DNA from: Podospora pseudocomata
Taxonomy: Eukaryota > Ascomycota > Sordariomycetes > Sordariales > Podosporaceae
Assembly (NCBI RefSeq): GCF_035222375.1
Contig: NW_026946363.1
Span: forward strand, 3,472,001-3,536,000
Direction of reading: 5' to 3'
DNA: 64,000 bases
The notes beneath the pieces were generated by a model. It did no database searches. It saw nothing but the letters and a program-made list of their open reading frames with translations, and had not been told where the DNA came from. The translations under genes and the position numbers were made by a program. Each line of letters opens with the position of its first letter. Position 1 is the stretch's first letter. Shown here piece after piece: positions 10,590 through 19,877 of this stretch.

Positions 10590-12774
10590 ATGGAAACCCT
10601 TTCGTACGAAGCTAGGGTAAATCTAGCACTCGAAGCTATGCAAAGGAACCCAAAGCTCAGTAACCGAGCCGCAGCAGAGATCTACAACATCAATAAGGAT
10701 ACCCTTCGAAACCGACGCGCTGGCCGGCCTACACGACGAGATATTCCAGCTAACTCGCGCAAGCTTACCAATCTAGAGGAGCAAACGATTGTTCAATATA
10801 TAATTGAGCTATGCACACGCGCATTTCATCCCGGCTTTCGTATGTGGAAGATATGGCCAATCGATTGCTACGCGAACGCGACGCGCCTCCTGTTGGCGTA
10901 CGATGGGCTCACAACTTCGTTAAGCGCCAACCAGAACTTCGGACGCGTTTTACGCGTAAATACGACTACCAGAGGGCCAAATGCGAAGATCCAAAGGTTT
11001 TAGCGAGTGGTTTGCACTTATGCGGAACACTAAGGCCAAGTACGGTATCGTGGATGACGATGTCTACAACTTCGACGAGACTGGGTTTATGATGGGTACT
11101 ATCGTCGCGGGCATGGTCGTTACAACTTCTGATGGCCGTAGTAAGGCCAAACAGGTCCAGCCTGGCAATCGTGAGTGGGCTACGGTTATTCAGGGCGTAA
11201 ATGCTTTGGGTTGGGCTATCCCACCATTCATCATCTTAACCGGGCAATATCACCTCGCCAATTGGTATCAAGAGTGCAGTGTTACAACCTGCACCAGAAA
11301 TGGATACAGACTGCAAGGCAGTACGCCAGAGGTGAATATGACAGGATAATCGAAGGTTGTGGCAAGCGTCTCAGACATGGGTTCACTGTCAACAACAGGT
11401 TGTTCTAACAAAGAGCTACTGAAAGTAAATTGTAGACAAATGAACTTGAATTGCTTGCATGAGGAATCAGATTCCTCGACACGGGGAGCGCCCGGCACTC
11501 CCCCCTATTTATGTCAAGCTATCTACATATATTTCTGAAGTATCTTTGTACCTTGCTCAGTGTGCTCAGTGGTCTTGGCGGCTGAGCAGACTGAGCAACC
11601 TTTCATGATCAATGTGCTCAGTGTGCTCAGTGGTCTTGGCCACTGATCAGACTGAGCACCTCCTGATTGGTCGTATGGGGGCTTATGGGTCTTTCCATCC
11701 CTGGCCCAATGATTGGCTGAGGTGCCCAGCACCTCGGGTACCACCCAGTGGTTCCTGTACAGGAGTATTACGCTTGGGACGTAACATGCAGCCTTCCAGC
11801 CACCTGGCGCATTGCAACAACCGATAATGGCTGGACTACCAATGAAAAAGGCATAGATTGGATTCGGCACTTCGATTTTCACACGGCATCTCGTACGAAG
11901 GGCAAATATCGGCTGTTAATCCTTGACGGCCACGAGAGCCACCACTCCGAAGAATTCGAAACCTACTGCCGGGAGCACAACATTATTACACTATGTATGC
12001 CTCCGCACTCCTCCCATATACTTCAGCCATTGGATATTGGCTGTTTTGCGCCATTGAAAAAGGCGTATAGCCGCCAGATTGAGCAGTTGATGCGGATGAA
12101 CATCACACACATCAGCAAGTTGGAGTTTCTTTGTGCGTTTAGAGAAGCGTTTTTTGCTTCGATCACAGAAAAGAATATCCAGGGTGGTTTTGCTGGAGCC
12201 GGCCTTGGTACCGTACGACCCAGAGAGGGTGATATCTAAGCTAGATGTACGTATTCGGACTCCAACACCTCCAGCCTCGAGCCCAACCACAGCACTACCT
12301 TGGGTCTCTCAAACGCCACACAACCCTCGGGAGGCTACCTCACAGTCAGCGCTTATTAAAACTCGAATTTCCAACCATCAGGGCAGCTCTCCAATCTCAA
12401 TGCTAGCTGCTGTGGACCAATTTACTAAGGGAGCAATGGGTATAATGCACGAGGTAGCTCTTCTCCGTGCAGAGGTCTCTTCGCTACGCAAGGCCATTGA
12501 GGAGCTTAGTAAGAGACGGAGAGCCAAAAAAACAGGTGTACGGCTTGGAGGGTCACTTACTGTACAAGAGGCACAGGATCTACTGGATCAGAAGGCTGTG
12601 GGTGAGCAGGTAGCCCAGGAAATACGACAAAGTGGTGCTGGTGCAGGGGGGTCTCGTACGAAGATTCGGTGCTGTGGTGTGTGCGGCAAGCCTGGCCATA
12701 ATGCACGTACGTGCCAGGAAGCTGCAGAATCATCTGATTCATCTGTTTCTGATTCAGTTATTGTTATTTCTTAG
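10590..12774 (+). pseudogene. Transposase of element 4, frameshifted and interrupted by an LTR
   Basis: The ATG at 10590 (METLSYEARV) begins the HTH region, ending in the TLRNRRAGRPTRRD motif. Frame changes occur near 10825, near 11000 and near 12205, judged by similarity to element 2, and the gene is split inside the DDE core at 11280 by a solo LTR. The first core motif YNFDETGF is upstream of the insertion. LILDGHESHHS and LDIGCFAPLKKAY are downstream. The C-terminal frame (12133-12774) is the best in the window for the tail: coiled-coil-like LLRAEVSSLRKA, then the CCHC knuckle CGVCGKPGHNARTC and an acidic Ser-rich end. It is inactive. Confidence 0.85.
11280..11786. mobile_element. Solo LTR (fossil LTR retrotransposon) inside element 4
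   Basis: This is a 507-bp segment beginning TGTTAC and ending GTAACA, a perfect 6-bp inverted end of the TG...CA type. It is flanked by a 5-bp direct duplication TGCAG (11275-11279 and 11787-11791). It interrupts the transposase reading frame exactly between two conserved parts. Inside is an imperfect duplication of about 58 bp (about 11553-11611 and 11611-11668) rich in TGCTCAGTG and CTGAGCA. There is no internal coding region, so it is a solo LTR left by LTR-LTR recombination. The superfamily (Ty1/copia or Ty3/gypsy) cannot be told from the LTR alone. Sharp ends and an exact duplication suggest a fairly recent insertion. Confidence 0.85.
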
Positions 12775-12865
12775 TGTTATGGTTGCGCAATTGAGGGTAG
12801 TTATAGTGAGGTAGTAGAAAGCGGCTAACTCGCTTGTCTGGCTAACTCGCTTATCACGCACGTTA

Positions 12866-13167
12866 TAGCTTTTTTAAAAAAAAATATTTTTATGTTTAGT
12901 TAAATATATGCCAATTTAATTTTTCAATTCTGTAAATAATACTAAAATAAAAATCTTTTTTTGGGAGAGCCGATCCGGGCGGAAAAACTTCGGGGGATTG
13001 TAAGTATCCCAAATCCGTTTCTGGACCTCCGTAAACTCCGGTAAAAGAAAGATTTGTGGATGCCAAAATGGAAGAGGCTTGAGCTACCGAGACTACACCA
13101 GTCTGCCTCCGTTGGTTCATCGCAAAAAGGTCGCTACGCGCCACACCCTTCTTGTTTTGCGTTAATA
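12866..13167. promoter_or_regulatory. Boundary and promoter region of the ubiquitin protease gene
   Basis: The first 80-90 bases after the transposon are AT-rich like the repeat block. From about 12,960 the composition becomes ordinary. All 5' regulatory sequence between the transposon and the first euchromatic gene must lie in these 302 bp, or inside the transposon. No clear TATA or CCAAT box is claimed. Confidence 0.45.
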
Positions 13168-15090
13168 ATGCCCGACAAGACCCTCACAGTCGCAACTTAT
13201 GCTGCAGGTGCCTCGTTTGCCGCCATCACCCTCGTCTATGTATTTGGCCCAACTTTCTTCTTCGATGCTGGCCCATCTGCCTCAACGAACCGAAATAGAG
13301 GCGCCGTCGGCCTCTCCAACCCTGCCAATGATTGTTTTATCAACTCTGTTCTCCAGGCACTCGCTGGGTTGGGGGACCTTCGAATTTATTTAATACGCGA
13401 AACACATCGTCGCAGCCTCGATGACGAGCTCGTCTACGCCCAGGTTGTACCAGTCGGTCTTCTCCCAGGAGATGCGCAACACTTTAGGGGCGACATGCCA
13501 CACTGGAAGATGGAGGGTTTTCAGAAAGGGCTGGTAACAAAGGGACTGAAAGATATCCTGGACGCTCTCAACGAACGACCTTTGTACAAGAAAACCATCA
13601 CCGCCATGCCATTCCTTCGTGTCTTGGAGGAGGCATTTCGCCAGCGAATTAGCAGACGGCAACAAGACGCTCAAGAGTTTCTGCAAGTGATTGCGGAAAG
13701 GCTCTGTAATGAATACCACGCGGGACGAAGAGCGAGGGCCTCTGCACGACGGAGTTGTGCTCTTGGTGATGCCGCTTTGGAGCTTGCGCAGACAGCGCCA
13801 GACAAGGACTCAACCCAGGGCCTGGCGATACAAGTCAACGACATTGAAAAACCACAAGGGCAGTCTGAAGTTGTCAATGATGGACTTGGTGAAGGGCAAG
13901 AGGAAGGCTTTCCTATGGAGGGACAGTCTGAATCACAGATCGAATGCCTCACATGTGGTTTCAAACCCCGTCCTACAGCAACAACATTTTGCACCTTGAC
14001 TCTCAATGTGCCACAGGTGTCATCGGCCACCACACTTGAGGCTTGTTTTGATGGCATGTTCAAGACAGAATACATCGACGACTTCAAGTGTGAAAAATGT
14101 CGTTTGATGCATGCCATACTATTACTGGAAGCAGACCTGCAGCGATCCACCTCGGAAGTGGCAAGAGAAAATATACGAGCAGCTATCGACAAACTGCAAT
14201 CTGCTCTTAAAACAGATCCTGAGGACCCCCCGAATGATGTTGTTTTGCCAGACCTCAGTCATGCCCCAAAGCGACGAATAGCACGCCACATCCGCCTTAC
14301 CAGTTTCCCGAAGATCCTGGCCATTCACCTCTCTCGCTCAATCTTCGACGCCAGTCATTATTCTCAGAAAAACTCGGCCAAGGTGGTTTTCCCCGAAAAA
14401 CTTCCCCTGGGTGGGTTGCTTAACCCAAAAAAGTACAGACTCTTGGGCGTGGTGACACACAAGGGAAGTCACGACAGCGGTCATTATGAAACATTTCGTC
14501 GCCAGGTTATGCAACCCCCCTTTTCTAACCCTAGCACGTTTAAGCCAGCAGAAGTCTATAGCAAAACCGTCAGCCCGGCGCCCACACCGCACATCAGAGC
14601 TCAGCGACCGGACGGTGGAGAGGAGAACTCGTTGATGTCAACACCAGATCTTTTGTCCCCTTCCGGGGGAGACTCACTCACGCCGCCGTTGGACCCTTGG
14701 AAACACTCTGCACCGGCACCTCAAACGTCTATCTTACCGGATGGAGATAAGCCAGCGTCACCTTTGGGCTCTCCGCAGAAAGATGTCTTGTCTGTCAGCA
14801 GGGGTAGGGAATCTGAATCCACCAGTCTCCGGTCGGTTGCAGCAAACGCCAAATCAACGTTCTCCAAAATCACCTCTCGACCTTCAGCCGGGACCGAAAG
14901 CAACTCAAAATCTGACGTGATGGATACATCTACTGCGAAATCATTGACCACTGCCAAGCCGAGGCGCCGAAAAGTCCAAGACCGGTGGTGGCGTATCAGC
15001 GACGACAAAGTTAAGGAAGCAAGTACCCGCGATGTTTTGAGCATGCAGCGGGAGGTCTACCTTCTGTTCTATGAGATGGAGCGCGCATAA
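13168..15090 (+). CDS. Membrane-anchored ubiquitin-specific protease (Ubp16/USP30-like)
   Basis: A cysteine protease of the USP family that would remove ubiquitin from proteins. The 640-residue product has an N-terminal hydrophobic segment (about residues 7-32), as in yeast Ubp16 and human USP30 of the mitochondrial outer membrane. The Cys box is GLSNPANDCFINS with catalytic Cys56. The His box is GSHDSGHYETF with His439. A zinc ribbon is formed by CLTC and CEKC pairs. After the catalytic domain comes a Ser/Pro-rich disordered insert, then a final stretch ending in REVYLLFYEMERA that completes the USP fold. The ATG at 13168 is chosen over an in-frame ATG at 13054 because it puts the membrane segment at the very N-terminus. 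No intron is needed. Location is inferred from the anchor. Confidence 0.85.
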   Translation: MPDKTLTVATYAAGASFAAITLVYVFGPTFFFDAGPSASTNRNRGAVGLSNPANDCFINSVLQALAGLGDLRIYLIRETHRRSLDDELVYAQVVPVGLLPGDAQHFRGDMPHWKMEGFQKGLVTKGLKDILDALNERPLYKKTITAMPFLRVLEEAFRQRISRRQQDAQEFLQVIAERLCNEYHAGRRARASARRSCALGDAALELAQTAPDKDSTQGLAIQVNDIEKPQGQSEVVNDGLGEGQEEGFPMEGQSESQIECLTCGFKPRPTATTFCTLTLNVPQVSSATTLEACFDGMFKTEYIDDFKCEKCRLMHAILLLEADLQRSTSEVARENIRAAIDKLQSALKTDPEDPPNDVVLPDLSHAPKRRIARHIRLTSFPKILAIHLSRSIFDASHYSQKNSAKVVFPEKLPLGGLLNPKKYRLLGVVTHKGSHDSGHYETFRRQVMQPPFSNPSTFKPAEVYSKTVSPAPTPHIRAQRPDGGEENSLMSTPDLLSPSGGDSLTPPLDPWKHSAPAPQTSILPDGDKPASPLGSPQKDVLSVSRGRESESTSLRSVAANAKSTFSKITSRPSAGTESNSKSDVMDTSTAKSLTTAKPRRRKVQDRWWRISDDKVKEASTRDVLSMQREVYLLFYEMERA

Positions 15091-15489
15091 AAGCCAGTTT
15101 CCATTGCTTCTAGCAAGCCCCTTATCCTAAAGTCATTTGAGTCAGCATCACCAATGTCGTGCCATTGGGATTGTCAGTAGTGTGACAGTCCTACTTTGGA
15201 GAGACTACTTCTGAGGGAGATCGCGGTTGGGTAATGTAGATGTATTAAGTAAGGCTAAGTTAGACAGGTCATAGCATAAGCACCCCAACATGGCTCGCGT
15301 GAACTCCTTGCAGGCTCATAAACTTGTATCGGTTGCTTGGGCAAGTGTAAAAACCAAGTTCTTACAGCCCCCTATTTTCCCGCCAGAACCAAGCAACCAT
15401 GTGTGTGATGGCGGGTGTTATTTTTGCGCCGATACTGGAACGCAAGTGTTGCTGGCAAGACGACAGTGTATTTTGTCATGCTGACAGGC
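15091..15489. other. Convergent intergenic region, no gene
   Basis: This holds the 3' untranslated regions of the ubiquitin protease and the KES1-like gene, which converge here. A 64-codon open frame at 15290-15484 has no recognisable feature and is not called. Confidence 0.6.
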
Positions 15490-16953
15490 TCACTGGCCAA
15501 GCAACTCTTTAGCTAACCTGGCAGCTTCATCGCCGGTTGGCACAGGTGTGCTGTGGGCTTGGGCCGACTTTTGCGAGTCGAAACGCCACAATCCGCCAGT
15601 CTTGTCAGCGTCGCCATGCTCTGCCAGGTTGACGATTGGACCCAACCGGGTCAAGACCAGATCGGGGGAATCCGCGGAGGCAGTAAAATAGCGCCGTTCC
15701 CATGTGCGCCCCTCAGCCTTCTCTTTAATACGCATTTCGCGCTGAGCACTCTCGATCTTGCTCTTCTCAACGTGGACAACGTCAAATTCACCCTTCGCAA
15801 TCGCCATTGCAACCTTGTTCCATGCCCTTCTTGACTCAAGGGGATGTTGCTCATCGATGGGAGCGACGATGAGATTGCTTGTTGGGTTTTGGGCCGGGTC
15901 CCAAAGTTCCACCAAGTTGCCGGCGCTGTTGTGCTTGGCCGGGCCGGAGTGTATCTCGAAGGTTTTGGTCCACTGTCCCGAGACGTTGAAGAGGACATCC
16001 TTCTCCTTTCCAGTCGGGTACAACACCGCAGTGAGGGAATTTTTCTTGCCAGATAACCAGCCCTTTCCACTGTAGTCGACCTTTGCCGTGAAGCCAGTCG
16101 AGGATGTAATGTAGGAGCTACCGTCAAGTTCGATGAAAGGGGAACCAAAGACGAGACCCTCGATGTGCAGCGACGGAAGAGTGATCAAGTAGGTGTCAGG
16201 TTCTCCCGAAGACGAGGGAACAGTGAGAACGGCGTGGCCTATTTGCTTGACGTTGATTGTCTTGGAAAAGGACGCCTTCTGGGCATTGTAGCCCTCGAGC
16301 CGAACACCTGATTGAGCTGCATGTTAGCCTTGGGCTTGGCACTCCCTCTTCTTCAGTCCAGAGGAAAAAATTCGTCGTACCGGTTGTAGCATTAGTGATG
16401 TTGTAGGCAGTTGCTGGTGGGTGATGGCTAATATCAGTGTCAGCAATCTGTCGGGTACAGCAGAGAGAGCAGGCCACGGGTCGACGAACCTAACCTGCTC
16501 GCTGATGAGCTCAGTTGTCCCAGCACCGTCCTCCCATTTCCCGAGGAACAGCTCGCCCAGGAACGGGTTCAGTGGCTTCTTTTCATTCCCGTATTGTTCA
16601 CTCCGACTGGCGTACTGCTGTTTTAATGTTGTCAAGAACCACTTCAAGACCAGAAGCGCACGTTTCGCGGGGTCGGATTCCTTGGCAGGTGCGGCGAAAA
16701 CGGATGGATGTTCGCACCAGTACGAGCTGAACTCAGTAAGGCTGGTAGACGAGAGGATGAAGGGAGGTGCGGTAAGGCTGGAGAGGTCTCCGTTGAAAGA
16801 CGCGATAGACTGATCCCGTCAAGGGAAGGTTAGCCGCAATTCGCTACAAAAGGTCGTGTCGATAGCTTTGACTGAGCAAGGCAAACTGACCTTGAGGAAA
16901 GCACCCCAGCCTCCTCCGGCACCGGCTTGCGCTTGCTGCGGTGGGGTCTCCAT
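15490..16953 (-). CDS. KES1: Oxysterol-binding protein homologue, sterol/PI4P exchanger
   Basis: A short OSBP-related protein (Kes1/Osh4 type) made only of the lipid-binding domain, which exchanges sterol and phosphatidylinositol-4-phosphate between ER and Golgi or plasma membrane. Four exons fit: 16953-16891, 16809-16490, 16427-16381 and 16307-15490, giving 415 residues (yeast Osh4 has 434). The family signature EQVSHHPP falls at residues 125-132 and is recreated exactly by splicing intron 2 (GTTCGT donor), which supports the model. Other family stretches are NPFLGELFLGKW before it and GLVFGSPFIELDG and SGKGWLSGKKNSL after it. There is no PH domain or ankyrin repeat. A perfect CRE-type octamer lies about 350 bp upstream. 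Confidence 0.93.
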
Positions 16954-17573
16954 GATGTCTCCGAGGTGTGTTGAGCACGAGAGAATAGACAGTTGGGAGG
17001 ATTGCAATGGAGCAGCACAAAGTGTGGTTGAATGCGATTTGTGATGGGGGTACCAAGTCTCGACACACGAGATCACTGTGGAGTTGTGGGGAATGGCGGG
17101 ATGTAGGGGTGTGCTGGTGGAGAGTGGGTTCTTCCCGGTGATTTAAGAACGAGTGGCCCTTCTGAATGGTCTTGGGGAGCAAAAGGCGGCCCCCTTATTA
17201 TGTTGCCGGCTTGGACACCTCCCAGACCTAGGCTGCGCCAATCATTGGTTACCTGCCGCCGAATTGTCAAGGTTGGGATACCTTTGTAACTGCGATCTGC
17301 TTGACGTCAACGTCTCGTCCCATGTTTCCCACGTCACTGGCAGACCAAATCCAAAGGGTTGGGTGACAGTCTGGCAGTCTGCAGCGTCAACAGGTACTTG
17401 GAACGACCTGGACGCCGACGCCAAGCTGTTGAGGTTTAACCTTGGCCTCAGCCACCCACCATGACTTGAAGCTCTAGATCCGACAAACTTAGATTCTGTT
17501 GGCGACTACCTGTGTTTCTACCCTAATTGAAATTCGCACCAACCAATCGACAGCAAACAAGATCCAGTATTTG
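16954..17573. promoter_or_regulatory. KES1 promoter region and 3' flank of the oxidoreductase gene
   Basis: This is 620 bp without a supported gene. A perfect palindromic CRE octamer, TGACGTCA, is at 17302-17309, a site type bound by bZIP factors in fungi. Whether it is used is unknown. The part next to 17573 must hold the 3' untranslated region of the oxidoreductase gene. Confidence 0.4.
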
Positions 17574-19314
17574 TCACTCTGAATCCAACTTGGACTCGAC
17601 CTCCTTAGACCACCACTCAGCCCAGTCAACCACTTTTCTCTCCTTTCTTGCCTTTTCGGCGCAAAACACCATCGCGTGACTTCGAATAACCTCATCTAAA
17701 GTGCATCCAATCAGCTCTCTCTGGGCTCGGTCCGTAGACCAGCCGTGATTCTTGACCATGTCGACAGCCATGACAAACTGCCTTGTCAGACCAGCGTCCC
17801 CACCACCATGGCCCAGGCTCTCGACCTGTGTGTTGTGAGTGATGCTCTGTCCCGTGTTGAAGTTATGAACGGTAATGGTCTTTGAGTCGGCAAAAATTTC
17901 ACCGTCTACACCATAAAGACGCGTGTACCGTTCACACACCTCCTTTGTTTGGGCTACCATGTGGAACGTAGCCAACTTGCTACCACGCCCGCGAAGATTA
18001 TCCGCCAAAGGAGCTGTCGGTGCGGTACTGCCACTACTCCCGTCTTGGCTGGATAAAGGGGAAGAGGGCCTCGGGTCTTCATCCCACGAGATGGTGACAA
18101 TCTGCTCGTCGCAAACATCGTTGTCACTTTCGTAGACGCATCTGCCAAACCAGTTACGCTGTGCGACCTCTGCATTTGTGGTGTTGTCGTCGTAGTCCTC
18201 GGCCAGATTCGCGAGCACGGCAGCTTCGGCGTCTTGCCCAGTTCCATAAGACTCAATGTCCGGAATAACTATGCTCAAGGGCCATCCTCTGTTGCCTGTG
18301 CCCACGCCCACGAGTTCCGGGCCAACGTAAATTCGTTTGGCTGAGTATTTGCAAGACTGTTCAATGGGGCAGGACAAGCAGTTTGTGGCTGCTCCAGCTG
18401 CCAAAGGCTTTCTATTTTTCTTGAAATACTGAAGCGACCCTGTGCTGGAAACGGTGGAGGGCAGGTGAGGCGGAGGGCAGCCTCGCGAGGAACAGTCTGG
18501 AGGTGAACAGAGAAGCCACAAAAGCACATCGATATCGTGGCAGCTCTTGGTAAGCAGGCTGGGAGCCGATGTCCTCTCACGACGCCTATATAGATTCGCA
18601 CCGGTTAGGTATTGGCATTTGCAAGGTGGTTCAACTTCGGACATACCAGTTGCCTCTGACATATGAATGCGTGAAATGCCACCAGCCCACGGGTTCTGTA
18701 TGAACCACCGACAAGATATCTCCAATGACGCGATCCTCCAACAGTAGTTTTCGAAGCAACTTATTGTGGGGGCTGTAGCGAAGAACATGTCCGATTGAAA
18801 ACACGGTCTGTTGGCCTGTGGCGTCAACGTTGTCTTGCAGGGCTTTGTACATGTCGAGGCAATGGTCCAGAGTGGTCGCCATGGGCTTTTCGCACATGAT
18901 GTGTATTCCACCCAGCTTGGAAAGAGCAACGACAACATCGCGGTGCATCTCGTCAAGGACACAGACAAAGGCAGCATCGATACCGAGGGGAACATCCTTC
19001 TCCCCAGCCTCAGCTCTTGCCCTACGCTCCGTTTCATAAGCCATAAATTCACGCCAATCTCTGAAGGAAGCCCCCTCTGGTGGTGGTAGGGTTGAGCCCC
19101 ATATCATCGTTGTTCCAAACTTGTTCCTCTTGTAGTCGTCTGGCTCCGCAACAGCACTAAGAACGCCATTGCTAGAGGAGATGACAGCTCGGCCATAGGC
19201 CCGACCGCGAGAACCGGCACCAATGACCAGAAGTCGGGGGGGACACTCGGAAACAGGGGGTGGTGGTGGAGGAACCACTCCCTGATCTCTGGGTGTTTTG
19301 TCATCCATGTCCAT
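17574..19314 (-). CDS. Gfo/Idh/MocA family NAD(P)-dependent oxidoreductase
   Basis: Two exons, 19314-18647 and 18585-17574, give 559 residues. The N-terminal Rossmann fold begins with LLVIGAGSRGRAYG (GxGxxG type). The family's EKP motif is clear (HIMCEKPMATTLD), followed by the C-terminal domain that starts GDILSVVHTEPVGWWHF. After splicing the sequence reads GNWRRERTSAPSLLTKSCHDID, a conserved active-site region. The Cys cluster NCLSCPIEQSCKYSAKRIY resembles a metal-binding or structural element. The protein is longer than typical family members (about 350-450) because of a disordered insert around DEDPRPSSPLSSQDG. The ATG at 19314 is used; the apparent start at 19332 is a TTG codon. The substrate, probably a sugar or polyol, is unknown. 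Confidence 0.85.
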
Positions 19315-19877
19315 CGGCAGGTAGGAACCCAATAAATGTGTGGTTGAGCGTCAGAAAGTTTGAGACTGGGAGAGCAGGTGCTCATATACCTGCCAGGCAG
19401 TTAGCCCACAGGATGTATGTGGCAGGGGATTCGAAGGAGAGGGAACTAGGGCTCACGGCAGGAGGTTGCCCTGCAAAATGCCTACGGTAATGCAAGATAG
19501 CCCGTATTGGGAACAGCGCTCCTTGTTCTGCCTTGCACAAACCCACAGCTCCGAGTCTCCAACCAGAGCCCTACCCGATGGGCGTCGATCTAAGGATAAC
19601 CAAGCTCTGTGTTCCAATAGGTGTGAGGGAGATGGTGTAAATGGACAATGCCCCGGAACGATATCCGCGGCCGCCCCGCTTGGCCGTTCCCGTTCCGGGC
19701 CCAACCAGCTAATGTGGTCCGGGTCGGGTGTCTCCACCCCGCCTGCATGAATTGTTTAAACTCTACTTCTGACGTTCGGCGGCTGATCATAGGCCACTCG
19801 GGTTTTGGGCTCCTTTCTGGGAACCGCCTTACTTTCCCCTCTTTCTCCGTAAAGGCGCAGTACGCGGCGAAAAAGAA
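19315..19877. promoter_or_regulatory. Shared divergent promoter, oxidoreductase and REX2
   Basis: This is 563 bp between the two start codons of divergently transcribed genes. Open frames inside it on both strands lack family features. An in-frame N-terminal extension of REX2 (mitochondrial targeting) could begin here, but no convincing upstream ATG was settled on. Confidence 0.5.

Larger units (their letters stand above)
10473..12865 (+). mobile_element. pogo/Fot1-type DNA transposon, element 4, carrying a solo LTR
   Basis: The TA-flanked inverted ends read TAACGTGCGTGATAAGCGAG at 10473 and the complement ending at 12865. The 17-bp unit GATAAGCGAGTTAGCCA is present three times on the left (10483-10533) and twice on the right (12822-12855, inverted). 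The element is 2,393 bp; without the 512-bp LTR insertion and duplication it would be about 1,881 bp, matching element 2. Its right end lies 302 bp upstream of the ubiquitin protease start codon, so it marks the border between repeat DNA and euchromatin. Confidence 0.92.

Noticed and set aside
13054-13167. Extended N-terminus of the ubiquitin protease
   Set aside because: The extra 38 residues are not hydrophobic or conserved-looking and would bury the membrane anchor. The ATG at 13168 is better.
16324-16490. Simple read-through of KES1 exon 2 without intron 2
   Set aside because: Read-through destroys the EQVSHHPP signature. Splicing at 16490/16427 restores it exactly.
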